Shown here piece by piece: positions 23,941 to 32,737 of a stretch of DNA of 64,000 bases. The stretch lies in the NCBI RefSeq assembly GCF_000716335.1, contig NZ_KL591005.1, forward strand, positions 92,717-156,716, read 5' to 3'. Source of the DNA: Streptomyces sp. NRRL S-118. GTDB taxonomy: Bacteria > Actinomycetota > Actinomycetes > Streptomycetales > Streptomycetaceae. The translations under genes and the position numbers were made by a program. How positions within the stretch are numbered: the first letter of the stretch is position 1; every line of letters starts with the position of its first letter. The notes under the pieces are model-generated. The model did not search any database and was not told where the DNA came from. It saw only the letters and a list, made by a program, of their open reading frames with translations.

Positions 23941-24630
23941 CTAACCGTCGCTCCCCCTCGCAGGCGAACCGGTCTCACCGGCCGAACGCCCTTCCGCACC
24001 CCCGTCCTGCCCGCCCCGGTCCTCCACGTCCTCGTCCTTCGCGCCCCGCGGCCCGGGTGCCGTCCTCCCGGTGGCGGGCCCGGCCAGCAGGCGGGCCAGC
24101 ACGTCCCGCGCGTACGGTTCGTCGTACGGGGCTCCGGTGAGGAGCACCTGCAGGCAGATGCCGTCCATGAGGGCCGCCAGGGCTCGTGCCGTGACGGGAT
24201 CCGTCCGGTGCGCCAGGGCCGCGACGACGCCGTCGGTCCACTCGGCCGCCACCGGCCGCAGGGCGGGGCGGCGCAGGGCGGCGAGGTAGAGCTCGTACTC
24301 CAGCTCCACGCCGGTGCGCTCGCCGCCGAGCCACCGGCCCATCAGCCGCGCCAGCGCGTCCGCCGGGTCGGCCCGCGGGTCGGCCAGGGCACCGCTGTCC
24401 CGCACGGTGGCGGCGAACCCCTCGTTGGCCTGCCGCAGGGCCGCCACCAGCAGTTCGTCGAGGGACGAGAAGTGGTACGTGGTGGATCCGAGCGGTACGT
24501 CGGCCTCGGCGGCCACCGTGCGGTGGGTGAGCCCGGCGATGCCGCTGCGCCCGACGACCCGGATCGCCGCGTCGATGATGCGGCTGCGCCGGTCGGGGTC
24601 GTGGCGGCGCCGAGCGGGTGGCGGTGGCAT
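23941..24630 (-). CDS. TetR family transcriptional regulator
   Basis: 229 residues. The N-terminal helix-turn-helix is RSRIIDAAIRVVGRSGIAGL then THRTVAAEADVPLGSTTYHF (about 12-52). The remainder is the all-helical ligand domain, with a disordered Gly/Glu tail (about 195-229). The ATG at 24630 overlaps the stop of the truncated SMR transporter gene (ATGA), so the two form an efflux pump/repressor pair. The perfect 24-bp palindrome at the SMR start is the obvious operator. Because the pump is broken, the repressor may have lost its purpose or now control only itself and dapD. Confidence 0.88.
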   Translation of the reverse strand: MPPPPARRRHDPDRRSRIIDAAIRVVGRSGIAGLTHRTVAAEADVPLGSTTYHFSSLDELLVAALRQANEGFAATVRDSGALADPRADPADALARLMGRWLGGERTGVELEYELYLAALRRPALRPVAAEWTDGVVAALAHRTDPVTARALAALMDGICLQVLLTGAPYDEPYARDVLARLLAGPATGRTAPGPRGAKDEDVEDRGGQDGGAEGRSAGETGSPARGSDG

Positions 24631-24794
24631 CAGTGGGCCCCGCCGGGGTTCAGCACGACCACGCCCCCGATCACCAGCGCGACCCCGGCCCCTTCGGCGG
24701 GGCCGGCCGCCTCGCCCAGGAACAGCGTCCCGACCGCGGCGACCGCGGCGGTGCCGACGCCCGCCATGGCTGCGGCGAGCAGTCCGTATCCCAT
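24630..24794 (-). pseudogene. SMR-family (QacE/EmrE-like) multidrug efflux pump with a large internal deletion
   Basis: Only 54 codons remain of a protein that should be about 105-110. The first residues (MGYGLLAAA) match the start of the first transmembrane helix. The text then jumps straight to MAGVGTAAVAAVGTLFLGEA and ALVIGGVVVLNPGGAH, which are the third and fourth helices of an SMR pump. The lost part contains the essential membrane Glu of helix 1 and all of helix 2. The frame is kept, so this looks like one in-frame deletion of about 150 bases. SMR pumps work as dimers of four-helix units, so this product should not function. Confidence 0.65.
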
Positions 24795-24814
24795 GTGTAC
24801 GAGCGTACACATGG
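24791..24814. promoter_or_regulatory. Perfect 24-bp palindrome, probable TetR operator
   Basis: CCATGTGTACG-AG-CGTACACATGG: 11-bp perfect arms around two bases, overlapping the start codon of the SMR remnant. The adjacent TetR gene makes this its likely binding site. A TATAAC/GTTATA element lies a few bases away at 24821-24826. Confidence 0.65.
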
Positions 24815-24872
24815 GGTCCGTATAACGTGTCCACGTCAGGGGCGGAGATCAACAGGGAGCAGTGGACGACAC

Positions 24873-25931
24873 ATGACGCAGCACATGGGGTGGGGACCGG
24901 GCTGGGGCGGCTGGGCTCCGCCTCCGCCGCCCAGGCCCGGAGTGATACCGCTCGCCCCGCTCGGCGTCGGCGACGTCCTGGGCGGAGCGCTCTCGGCGCT
25001 CGGCCGCCACTGGAAACAGCTGCTGGGCCTGGCGGCCGCCGCCTACGGAGTGGTGGCCGTGGTCTTCGGCGGGGCGCTCGTCGTGGCGTACTCCGCCCTC
25101 CGGGACGAGATAGAGCGTCTGCCGCACTCCGACGAGGGCCTCGCGCCGCTCCTGTTCACGCTGGGCGGGCTGTACGTCGTGGGGGTGCTGCTCCTGCTCG
25201 TCGCCAACGCGGTGATATACGCGAGCTGCCCGGCCGTGCTCCAGGACGCGGTGCTGGGCCGGACCACCACGCTCGCCGCCGTCTGGCGCCGCGTACGGCC
25301 GCGGCTGGCCGCGGTGCTCGGCACCGTGCTGCTCACGAGCCTGATCGCGCTGGTGCCGCTGCTGCTGTTCGCGGTGGCGTTCGGCGCGCTGTTCCTCTCG
25401 CTCTTCGCCGCGCTGGGCGCCGGCGACCTGGAGTTCTCGGGCTACGCCTGGGTGATCCTCTTCGGCTTCCTGGGCGCGCTGCTCACCGGTGTCCTGGCCG
25501 TCTGGCTGTGGGTGAGGTTCAGCCTCGCCCCGGCGGCCGCCGTCTTCGAGGGGCAGGGCACCCTCGCGGCGATGACCCGTTCGGCGCATCTCGTTCGCGG
25601 CTCCTGGTGGCGGATCTTCGGCATCTCCCTGGCGGGCTGGCTGCTCGCCGCGATCGCGAGCTATCTCATCCAGCTGCCCTTCTCGCTCCTGTCCATGGCC
25701 CCCGGTCCCGCTGTCGCGGAGGACGGCCAGGACGGCACCACCATGATCGCCGTCATCGTGACGGCTCTGGTGTTCGGGCTGCTCACCCAGGTGGTGGGGC
25801 AGATCCTGACGGCCGCCTACCCGCAGCTGGTGACAGGGCTGCTCTACGTCGACCAGCGCATCCGCAAGGAGAACCTGGCCCCGGCCCTGGCCGAGGCGGC
25901 GGCCGTCCCGTCCGCGCCCGTCACCACGTGA
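24873..25931 (+). CDS. Multi-pass membrane protein with glycerophosphodiester-phosphodiesterase-type membrane domain
   Basis: 352 residues. A Trp/Gly/Pro-rich cytoplasmic N-terminus (GWGPGWGGWAPPPPPRPGVI) is followed by a conserved entry segment PLGVGDVLGGALSALGRHWK and about six membrane helices. Examples are LLFTLGGLYVVGVLLLLVAN, WVILFGFLGALLTGVLAVWL and MIAVIVTALVFGLLTQVVGQ. The pattern fits the YciC/GDPD membrane-domain family seen throughout actinobacteria; there is no catalytic domain. Function is unknown. GGGAG precedes the ATG by 13 bases. A very strong terminator follows. Confidence 0.8.
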   Translation: MTQHMGWGPGWGGWAPPPPPRPGVIPLAPLGVGDVLGGALSALGRHWKQLLGLAAAAYGVVAVVFGGALVVAYSALRDEIERLPHSDEGLAPLLFTLGGLYVVGVLLLLVANAVIYASCPAVLQDAVLGRTTTLAAVWRRVRPRLAAVLGTVLLTSLIALVPLLLFAVAFGALFLSLFAALGAGDLEFSGYAWVILFGFLGALLTGVLAVWLWVRFSLAPAAAVFEGQGTLAAMTRSAHLVRGSWWRIFGISLAGWLLAAIASYLIQLPFSLLSMAPGPAVAEDGQDGTTMIAVIVTALVFGLLTQVVGQILTAAYPQLVTGLLYVDQRIRKENLAPALAEAAAVPSAPVTT

Positions 25932-25970
25932 GCCCCGTCTCCGGCCGCGGCACATCGGTCCGGTACGGAG

Positions 25971-26010
25971 GACGGCCATGCCCCCGGGTCCTCCCGGGGG
26001 CATGGCCGTC
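25971..26010. terminator. Bidirectional terminator between convergent units
   Basis: A perfect 18-bp stem (GACGGCCATGCCCCCGGG / CCCGGGGGCATGGCCGTC) closed by TCCT, between the membrane protein stop (25931) and the end of the suf operon (26032). It should end transcription from both sides. Confidence 0.88.
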
Positions 26011-26031
26011 GCAGCGGTGGGGCGGGGCGCG

Positions 26032-26370
26032 TCAGACGTTGAAGCCGAGGGCGCGCAGCTGCTCGCGGCCGTCGTCGGTGATCTTGTCCGGACCCCACGG
26101 CGGCATCCAGACCCAGTTGATCTTCAGCTCGTTGACGATGCCGTCCGTCGCGGCCTTCGCCTGGTCCTCGATCACGTCGGTCAGCGGGCAGGCCGCGGAC
26201 GTCAGCGTCATGTCCAGCGTCGCGATGTTCGCGTCGTCGATGTGGATGCCGTAGATCAGGCCGAGGTTGACGACGTCGATGCCCAGCTCGGGGTCGACGA
26301 CGTCGTACAGCGCCTCGCGGATCTCTTCCTCGGTCGCCGGCTTCATCTGGGCCGTCTCGTTCTCGGTCAT
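26032..26370 (-). CDS. sufT: SufT-like metal-sulfur cluster assembly factor (DUF59/MIP18)
   Basis: 112 residues. EEIREALYDVVDPELGIDVV then NLGLIYGI is the DUF59 core, with the conserved Cys in TSAACPLTDVIEDQ and the C-terminal WMPPWGPDKITDDGREQLRA. SufT-type proteins help mature or deliver Fe-S clusters to target enzymes. It is the last gene of the suf operon; its ATG overlaps the sufU stop (ATGA). The strong hairpin downstream ends the operon. Confidence 0.9.
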   Translation of the reverse strand: MTENETAQMKPATEEEIREALYDVVDPELGIDVVNLGLIYGIHIDDANIATLDMTLTSAACPLTDVIEDQAKAATDGIVNELKINWVWMPPWGPDKITDDGREQLRALGFNV

Positions 26371-26831
26371 GCGGTCTTCCTCTCCGCGCCCTCACCCATC
26401 ACCTGGGCCGTCGCGTCCTTCCAGGCCATCCAGCTCAGCAGGGCGCACTTCACCCGGGCCGGGTACTTGGAGACGCCGGCGAACGCGACCGCGTCCTCCA
26501 GCACCTCCTCCATGGCGTCGTCCGGCTCGATCCGGCCCTTGGACTGCATCAGCTCCAGGAAGGTGCCCTGGATCCGCTGCGCCTCGGCGAGGTCCTTGCC
26601 GACGAGGAGTTCGTTCAGGACGGAGGCGGACGCCTGGCTGATGGAACAGCCCTGGCCCTCGTACGACACGTCCGCGACGCGCGTCCCGTCGTACTTCACG
26701 CGCAGGGTGATCTCGTCGCCGCACGTCGGGTTGACGTGGTGCACCTCGGCGTCGCCGTCCCGCAAGCCCCGCCCGTGCGGGTTCTTGTAGTGGTCCAGGA
26801 TGACGTCCTGGTACATCGAATCCAGCTTCAC
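26367..26831 (-). CDS. sufU: SufU, zinc-dependent sulfurtransferase of Fe-S assembly
   Basis: 154 residues. SufU accepts sulfur from SufS, with zinc bound by three Cys and an Asp. All are visible: Cys37 and Asp39 in NPTCGDEITL, Cys62 in GQGCSISQAS and Cys129 in ARVKCALLSW. The insertion that separates SufU from classical IscU lies between residues 70 and 120. It sits 12 bases downstream of sufS and overlaps sufT. Confidence 0.94.
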   Translation of the reverse strand: MKLDSMYQDVILDHYKNPHGRGLRDGDAEVHHVNPTCGDEITLRVKYDGTRVADVSYEGQGCSISQASASVLNELLVGKDLAEAQRIQGTFLELMQSKGRIEPDDAMEEVLEDAVAFAGVSKYPARVKCALLSWMAWKDATAQVMGEGAERKTA

Positions 26832-26843
26832 AAGCAGCCGCCT

Positions 26844-28100
26844 CTACCCGAAGAAGTTACGGACGTGCTCCAGCCCCGCGACCAGGGCGTCGACCTCGGC
26901 CGGAGTGGAGTACAGATAGAACGACGCCCGCGTGGTCGCAGGAATTCCGTACCGCAGGCAGACGGGACGCGCGCAGTGGTGGCCGACGCGGACCGCGATG
27001 CCCTGCTCGTCGAGGACCTGGCCCACGTCGTGCGGGTGGATGTCGCCGAGCGTGAAGGAGATCGCCGCGCCCCGGTCCTCGGCCGTCACCGGGCCGATGA
27101 TCCGCAGGCCCGGAACCTCCTGCAGGCGCTGGATCGCGTACTCCGTGATCGCGTGCTCGTGCGCGGCGATCCGGTCCATGCCGATGGCGGAGAGGTAGTC
27201 CACGGCCGCGCCGAGGCCGACGGCCTGCGCGATCGGGGGCGTACCCGCCTCGAACTTGTGCGGCGCGGGGGCGTACGTCGACGAGCTCATCGAGACGGTC
27301 TCGATCATCTCGCCGCCGCCGAGGAACGGCGGGAGGTCCTCCAGCAGCTCCTGGCGGCCCCAGAGCACACCGATGCCGGTCGGGCCGCACATCTTGTGGC
27401 CGGTGAAGGCCACGAAGTCGGCCTGGAGGGCCTGGACGTCCAGCACCATGTGCGGGGCGGCCTGCGACGCGTCGATCAGCACCAGCGCGCCGACCTCCTG
27501 GGCGCGGCGCACGATCGCCTCGACCGGGTTGAACGTGCCCAGGATGTTGGAGACCAGCACGAAGGAGACGATCTTCGTCTTCTCCGTGATGACCTCGTCG
27601 ATGCGGGAGAGGTCGAGCCGGCCGTCGTCGGTCAGCCCGAACCACTTCAGCTTCGCGCCGGTGCGCTGCGCCAGCAGCTGCCACGGGACGATGTTGGAGT
27701 GGTGCTCCATCTCCGTGATGACGATCTCGGTCTCGCGGTCGACCCGGTAGGGCTCGTCGGCCCAGCCCAGCATGTTCGCCACGAGGTTGAGCGACTCGGA
27801 GGCGTTCTTGGTGAAGATCACCTCGTCGCGGCTCGGCGCGTTGATGAACGCGGCGACCTTGTCGCGCGCGCCCTCGTACAGCGCCGTGGCCTCCTCGGCC
27901 AGCACGTGCACGCCGCGGTGCACGTTGGCGTTGTGCTGCTCGTAGTACTCACTGAGCACGTCGAGGACCTGGCGCGGCGTCTGCGAGGTCGCCGCGTTGT
28001 CCAGGTACACGAGCTTCTTGCCGTCGTGGAGCACCCGGTCGAGGATCGGGAAGTCCTTGCGGATCGTCTCGGTGTCGAGAAGGCCCGGCAGCTGTGTCAC
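26844..28100 (-). CDS. sufS: Cysteine desulfurase SufS
   Basis: 418 residues, PLP-dependent group II desulfurase; it removes sulfur from L-cysteine for Fe-S cluster building. The PLP Lys236 is in AFTGHKMCGPTGIG and the persulfide Cys376 is in RVGHHCARPVC. N-terminal VYLDNAATSQTPRQVLD and the His stacking on PLP in EMEHHSNIVPW fit the family. It follows sufC by 88 bases and passes sulfur to SufU. Confidence 0.96.
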   Translation of the reverse strand: MTQLPGLLDTETIRKDFPILDRVLHDGKKLVYLDNAATSQTPRQVLDVLSEYYEQHNANVHRGVHVLAEEATALYEGARDKVAAFINAPSRDEVIFTKNASESLNLVANMLGWADEPYRVDRETEIVITEMEHHSNIVPWQLLAQRTGAKLKWFGLTDDGRLDLSRIDEVITEKTKIVSFVLVSNILGTFNPVEAIVRRAQEVGALVLIDASQAAPHMVLDVQALQADFVAFTGHKMCGPTGIGVLWGRQELLEDLPPFLGGGEMIETVSMSSSTYAPAPHKFEAGTPPIAQAVGLGAAVDYLSAIGMDRIAAHEHAITEYAIQRLQEVPGLRIIGPVTAEDRGAAISFTLGDIHPHDVGQVLDEQGIAVRVGHHCARPVCLRYGIPATTRASFYLYSTPAEVDALVAGLEHVRNFFG

Positions 28101-28188
28101 GCTGCGCCCCTTTCGTGTGCTTCTCCGCCCGCGAGGCGCACCCGCGAGTCGCAGGTCGTCCGCGGGCCGGTGGCCTCGCGCGCGTCGA

Positions 28189-28953
28189 TCACTGGGATAC
28201 GCCGCCCTTCGTGTACGACTCGTAGCCCTCGGCCTCGAGCTTGTCGGCGAGCTCGGGGCCGCCCGACTCGACGATGCGGCCGCCTGCGAAGACGTGGACG
28301 TGGTCCGGCTTGATGTAGCGCAGGATGCGCGTGTAGTGCGTGATCAGCATGGTGCCGACCTCGCCGCTCTCGCGGACGCGGTTGACGCCCTCGGAGACGA
28401 TGCGCAGCGCGTCGACGTCCAGACCGGAGTCGGTCTCGTCGAGGATCGCGATCTTCGGCTTGAGGAGCTCGAGCTGGAGGATCTCGTGGCGCTTCTTCTC
28501 ACCGCCGGAGAAGCCCTCGTTCACGTTGCGCTCGGCGAAGGCGGGGTCCATGTTGAGGCGCTCCATGGCCTCCTTGACCTCCTTCACCCAGGTGCGCAGC
28601 TTGGGGGCCTCGCCGCGGACGGCGGTGGCGGAGGTGCGCAGGAAGTTGCTCACCGAGACGCCCGGGACCTCGACCGGGTACTGCATGGCGAGGAAGACGC
28701 CGGCGCGGGCGCGCTCGTCGACGGACATCTCCAGGACGTCCTCGCCGTCGAGGGTGACGGAGCCGCCGGTGATCGTGTACTTGGGGTGGCCCGCGAGCGA
28801 GTACGCGAGCGTCGACTTGCCGGAGCCGTTGGGGCCCATGATGGCGTGGGTCTCGCCCTGCTTCACGGTCAGGTCGACGCCCTTGAGGATCTCCTTCGTG
28901 GCGTTGTCGGCCTCGACGGAGACGTGCAGGTCGCGGATTTCAAGCGTTGCCAT
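28189..28953 (-). CDS. sufC: Fe-S assembly ATPase SufC
   Basis: 254 residues, ABC-type ATPase of the SufBCD scaffold. Walker A GPNGSGKSTLAYSLAGHPKY, signature FSGGEKKRHEILQLE, Walker B KIAILDETDSGLDVDAL (with the Suf-typical DETDSG) and the switch His in TMLITHYTRIL. The start ATG 28953 (MATLEIRDLHV) is chosen; an upstream in-frame extension overlaps the Rieske gene. Seven bases separate it from the Rieske gene. Confidence 0.95.
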   Translation of the reverse strand: MATLEIRDLHVSVEADNATKEILKGVDLTVKQGETHAIMGPNGSGKSTLAYSLAGHPKYTITGGSVTLDGEDVLEMSVDERARAGVFLAMQYPVEVPGVSVSNFLRTSATAVRGEAPKLRTWVKEVKEAMERLNMDPAFAERNVNEGFSGGEKKRHEILQLELLKPKIAILDETDSGLDVDALRIVSEGVNRVRESGEVGTMLITHYTRILRYIKPDHVHVFAGGRIVESGGPELADKLEAEGYESYTKGGVSQ

Positions 28954-28960
28954 GGGTGAC

Positions 28961-29278
28961 TCAGGACTCCTGGGTGACGGAGACGAGCACATCGTCCCCT
29001 TCGATCTTTACGGGGTATACGGGGACGGGGCGCGTCGCGGGAAGGCCGGACGGCTTGCCGGTGCGGAGGTCGAAGGCGGAGCCGTGGAGCCAGCACTCGA
29101 TCTGGCAGTCCTCGACCTCGCCCTCCGAGAGCGAGACGTTCGCGTGCGAGCAGATGTCGTGGATCGCGAACACCTCCCCCTCGGTGTGGACGACGGAGAC
29201 CGGCGTGCCGTCGATCTCCACCCGCTTCGGGGTGTCCTCCTCCAGCTCGCTCAGCCCACAGGCGCGGACATACGGCAT
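28961..29278 (-). CDS. Rieske-type [2Fe-2S] ferredoxin in the suf operon
   Basis: 105 residues. The cluster ligands are in CSHANVSLSEG (Cys-x-His) and CWLHGSAFDLRTG (Cys-x2-His). It resembles the non-heme dioxygenase ferredoxin subunit. In actinobacteria such a gene is often embedded between sufD and sufC; it may be an electron donor or cluster carrier during assembly. The start base 29278 overlaps the last base of the sufD stop. Confidence 0.92.
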   Translation of the reverse strand: MPYVRACGLSELEEDTPKRVEIDGTPVSVVHTEGEVFAIHDICSHANVSLSEGEVEDCQIECWLHGSAFDLRTGKPSGLPATRPVPVYPVKIEGDDVLVSVTQES

Positions 29279-30474
29279 CAGACCGACGCCTCCAGCTCGG
29301 CCTCGATCTTGGCCATGAGGCGCTCCTCGACGTCCGGCAGGCCGATCTGCTGCACGAGCTCGGCGAAGAAGCCGCGGACGACGAGGCGGCGGGCCTCGGT
29401 CTCCGGGATGCCGCGGGCCATCAGGTAGAAGAGCTGCTCGTCGTCGAAGCGGCCCGTGGCCGAGGCGTGACCGGCGCCGGCGATCTCGCCGGTCTCGATC
29501 TCCAGGTTCGGCACGGAGTCGACGCGGGCGCCGTCCGTGAGGACCAGGTTGCGGTTCATCTCGTAGGTGTCGGTGCCCTCGGCGGCGGCCTGGATGAGGA
29601 CGTCACCGATCCACACGGCGTGGGCGTTGTCGCCCTGCAGCGCGCCCTTGTAGGCGACGTTGGACTTGCAGTGCGGGGTGTTGTGGTCGACGAGGAGGCG
29701 GTGCTCCTGGTGCTGGCCCCGCTCGGTGAAGTACAGGCCGAACAGCTCGGCCTCGCCGCCCGTGGCGGCGTACTTCACACGCGGGTGGAGGCGGACGACG
29801 TCCCCTCCGAAGGTGACGACGACCGACTTGAAGGAGGCGTCGCGGCCGACCAGCGCGTTGTGCTGGCCGACGTGGACGGCCTTCTCGTCCCAGTCCTGGA
29901 TCGAGACGACGGTGAGCTTGGCGCCGTCGCCGAGCAGGTAGTCGACGTTGGCGGCGAGCACCGCGTCACCGGTGTGGTCGATGACCACGACGGCCTCGGC
30001 GAACGCGCCGAGCTCGACGACCTGGTGGCCGAAGGCGGTGCCGCCCTCGCCGTGCACGGAGATCCGGATCGGCTCGGTGAGCACGGTCTCCTTGGGCACG
30101 GTGACGACCGAGGCCTTCTCGAACGCGGAGTACGCCTGGGCGGCGACCCGGTCCACCGGGGTGCCGGCCTTGCCGAGCCGCGCGTCGTCGCGGCCGACGG
30201 TCTCGACGGTGACGCCCTCCGGCGCCTCCACCTCGACGCGCACGCCGTCGCCGGTGGCGACCGCGGTGCCGTCGTGGAGACCGCGCAGCCGCTCCAGCGG
30301 CGTGAACCGCCACTCCTCCTCACGGCCGTGCGGGACGGGGAAGTCCGCGACGTCGAAGGACGGGGGGGCGCTCATGCGGGTGGCGACGGTGGACTCGGCG
30401 GCCACCGCGATGGAGCCGGCGGTGGTGGAGCCCGCCGGGATGGTCCCCGTCGGGTTGTTCTGGGCCTCAGCCAT
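29278..30474 (-). CDS. sufD: Fe-S assembly scaffold protein SufD
   Basis: 398 residues, beta-helical partner of SufB. The C-terminal core carries LVDHNTPHCKSNVAYKGALQ and EIETGEIAGAGHASATGRFD then DEQLFYLMARGIPETEARRL, the common SufB/SufD signature. The N-terminal part (FDVADFPVPHGREEEWRFTP) is the usual SufD head. It lacks the catalytic Cys set of SufB, as expected. Lies 56 bases downstream of sufB. Confidence 0.94.
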   Translation of the reverse strand: MAEAQNNPTGTIPAGSTTAGSIAVAAESTVATRMSAPPSFDVADFPVPHGREEEWRFTPLERLRGLHDGTAVATGDGVRVEVEAPEGVTVETVGRDDARLGKAGTPVDRVAAQAYSAFEKASVVTVPKETVLTEPIRISVHGEGGTAFGHQVVELGAFAEAVVVIDHTGDAVLAANVDYLLGDGAKLTVVSIQDWDEKAVHVGQHNALVGRDASFKSVVVTFGGDVVRLHPRVKYAATGGEAELFGLYFTERGQHQEHRLLVDHNTPHCKSNVAYKGALQGDNAHAVWIGDVLIQAAAEGTDTYEMNRNLVLTDGARVDSVPNLEIETGEIAGAGHASATGRFDDEQLFYLMARGIPETEARRLVVRGFFAELVQQIGLPDVEERLMAKIEAELEASV

Positions 30475-30530
30475 GGCTGTCGTGTTGCTCTCTTCCTACG
30501 TGAAAACCGGGTACGGACGGCGGGACGGCG

Positions 30531-31946
30531 TCAGCCGACCGCACCCTCCATCTGCAGCTCGATCAGCCGGTTGAGCTCCAGCGCGTACTCCATGGGCAGT
30601 TCCTTGGCGATCGGCTCGACGAACCCGCGCACGATCATGGCCATGGCCTCGTCCTCCGACAGGCCGCGGCTCATCAGGTAGAAGAGCTGGTCCTCGGAGA
30701 CCTTGGAGACGGTCGCCTCGTGGCCCATCGACACGTCGTCCTCGCGCACGTCGACGTACGGGTACGTGTCCGAGCGGGAGATCGTGTCGACGAGCAGGGC
30801 GTCGCACAGCACGTTCGACTTGGAGCCCGGGGCGCCCTCACCGATCTCGATGAGACCGCGGTAGGAGGTGCGGCCGCCGCCTCGCGCCACCGACTTGGAG
30901 ACGATGTTGGAGGAGGTGTTCGGGGCCATGTGCACCATCTTGGCGCCGGCGTCCTGGTGCTGGCCCTCGCCCGCGAAGGCGATGGACAGGGTCTCGCCCT
31001 TGGCGTGCTCGCCCATCAGGTAGACGGCCGGGTACTTCATCGTCACCTTGGAGCCGATGTTGCCGTCGACCCACTCCATGGTCGCGCCCTCGTAGGCCAC
31101 GGCACGCTTGGTGACCAGGTTGTAGACGTTGTTCGACCAGTTCTGGATCGTCGTGTAGCGGCAGCGGCCGCCCTTCTTGACGATGATCTCCACGACGGCG
31201 CTGTGCAGCGAGTCCGAGGAGTAGATCGGGGCGGTGCAGCCCTCGACGTAGTGGACGTAGGCGTCCTCGTCGACGATGATCAGCGTCCGCTCGAACTGGC
31301 CCATGTTCTCCGTGTTGATGCGGAAGTAGGCCTGGAGCGGGATGTCGACGTGCACGCCCTTCGGCACGTAGATGAACGAGCCGCCGGACCACACCGCGGT
31401 GTTCAGCGACGCGAACTTGTTGTCGCCGACCGGGATGACCGTGCCGAAGTACTCCTGGAAGAGCTCCGGGTGCTCCTTGAGCGCGGTGTCCGTGTCGAGG
31501 AAGATCACGCCCTGGGACTCCAGGTCCTCGCGGATCTGGTGGTACACGACCTCGGACTCGTACTGCGCGGCGACACCGGCGACGAGGCGCTGCTTCTCCG
31601 CCTCGGGGATGCCGAGCTTGTCGTACGTGTTCTTGATGTCCTCGGGCAGGTCCTCCCAGGAGGCGGCCTGCTTCTCCGTGGAGCGGACGAAGTACTTGAT
31701 GTTGTCGAAGTCGATGCCCGACAGGTCGGAGCCCCAGTTCGGCATGGGCTTCTTGTCGAAGAGGCGCAGACCCTTGAGGCGGAGCTTCAGCATCCACTCG
31801 GGCTCGTTCTTCTTCGCGGAGATGTCGCGGACGACGTCCTCGGAGAGACCGCGCTTGGCGGCGGCACCGGCCGCGTCCGGGTCGGCCCAGCCATATTCGT
31901 ACCGACCCAGGCCCTCGAGCTCGGGGTGGCTGATCTCGGTGGTCAT
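30531..31946 (-). CDS. sufB: Fe-S assembly scaffold protein SufB
   Basis: 471 residues. SufB is the main scaffold subunit on which the cluster forms. It has the conserved N-terminal [20 protein letters not shown] and [19 protein letters not shown], and the core [40 protein letters not shown] and [20 protein letters not shown] with the conserved Cys in [14 protein letters not shown]. The ATG at 31946 overlaps the sufR stop (ATGA). No intein is present. Confidence 0.96.
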   Translation of the reverse strand: MTTEISHPELEGLGRYEYGWADPDAAGAAAKRGLSEDVVRDISAKKNEPEWMLKLRLKGLRLFDKKPMPNWGSDLSGIDFDNIKYFVRSTEKQAASWEDLPEDIKNTYDKLGIPEAEKQRLVAGVAAQYESEVVYHQIREDLESQGVIFLDTDTALKEHPELFQEYFGTVIPVGDNKFASLNTAVWSGGSFIYVPKGVHVDIPLQAYFRINTENMGQFERTLIIVDEDAYVHYVEGCTAPIYSSDSLHSAVVEIIVKKGGRCRYTTIQNWSNNVYNLVTKRAVAYEGATMEWVDGNIGSKVTMKYPAVYLMGEHAKGETLSIAFAGEGQHQDAGAKMVHMAPNTSSNIVSKSVARGGGRTSYRGLIEIGEGAPGSKSNVLCDALLVDTISRSDTYPYVDVREDDVSMGHEATVSKVSEDQLFYLMSRGLSEDEAMAMIVRGFVEPIAKELPMEYALELNRLIELQMEGAVG

Positions 31947-32665
31947 GCGGGGTTCCTCCCGGCCGTGCTTGCGGATGCTGTTGGTGTGGTGTGCGGGATG
32001 TAGGTCGTGCAGACTCCGTCGCCGTGGGCGATGGTCGCCAGTCTCTGCACGTGGGTCCCGAGCAGGCGGCTGAAGACCTCGGTCTCCGCCTCGCACAGCT
32101 GCGGGTACTGCTCGGCGACGTGGGCCACCGGGCAGTGGTGCTGGCACAGCTGCTGTCCGACCGGCGCGTTGCGCGCCGTCGCAGCGTACCCGTCGGCGCT
32201 CAGCGCCTTGGCGAGCGCCTCGGCGCGTTCCTCGGGCGCCGCGGCCTCGACGGCTTCGCGGTACGCCTCGGCCTGCGCCTCCACCCGGTCCCGCGCGAAC
32301 GCGGCGACCGCGGCTTCCCCGCCGGCGTTCTGCTCGATCCAGCGCAGGGCGTCGACGGCGAGCGTGTCGTACGACTGGTCGAAGGCGTCCCGGCCGCAGT
32401 CCGTCAGCGCGAACACCTTGGCCGGCCGGCCGCGGGTGCGGGCGCCGTAGACGCGCTGCTCGCGGGGGGCGACGACGTCATCGGCGACGAGCGCGTCGAG
32501 GTGGCGGCGGACGGCGGCCTGAGTGAGGCCGAGCCGCTTCGCGAGCTCGGCCACCGTGGAGGGCCCGTGGTCCAGGATGGACCGCGCGACCCGGTTGCGC
32601 GTGGAGCGCTCCCCGGTCGCGAGCTCCTCCACCGGAGCGTCGTGAGCCTGTCCGACGTTTTTCAC
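31943..32665 (-). CDS. sufR: SufR-type Fe-S-sensing repressor of the suf operon
   Basis: 240 residues from the GTG at 32665. The winged helix-turn-helix (about 23-82: [40 protein letters not shown]) is followed by a helical region and a Cys-rich sensor end. The latter holds Cys174 and Cys178 in [12 protein letters not shown], Cys191 in QYPQLCEAE and Cys219 near the C-terminus. This fits a [4Fe-4S] cluster that loosens DNA binding when lost. It is the first gene of the operon and overlaps sufB, so it is autoregulated. A CAAC-N6-GTTG element sits on its start codon. Confidence 0.92.
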   Translation of the reverse strand: MKNVGQAHDAPVEELATGERSTRNRVARSILDHGPSTVAELAKRLGLTQAAVRRHLDALVADDVVAPREQRVYGARTRGRPAKVFALTDCGRDAFDQSYDTLAVDALRWIEQNAGGEAAVAAFARDRVEAQAEAYREAVEAAAPEERAEALAKALSADGYAATARNAPVGQQLCQHHCPVAHVAEQYPQLCEAETEVFSRLLGTHVQRLATIAHGDGVCTTYIPHTTPTASASTAGRNPA

Positions 32666-32678
32666 AACGCCATTGTTG
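32665..32678 (-). promoter_or_regulatory. Probable SufR operator (CAAC-N6-GTTG)
   Basis: CAACGCCATTGTTG has 4-bp arms around six bases and lies at the sufR start. From memory, Streptomyces SufR binds a CAAC-N6-GTTG element; position and match support autoregulation. Confidence 0.55.
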
Positions 32679-32737
32679 CGTAATTCCTCGGAGAGTGACA
32701 AGCGAGGCCGATCAGGCACCACGGTGCCGTACGTCAC

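Noticed and set aside
30531..31946. Intein within SufB
   Set aside because: The 471-residue product is the normal SufB length and shows no intein block motifs.
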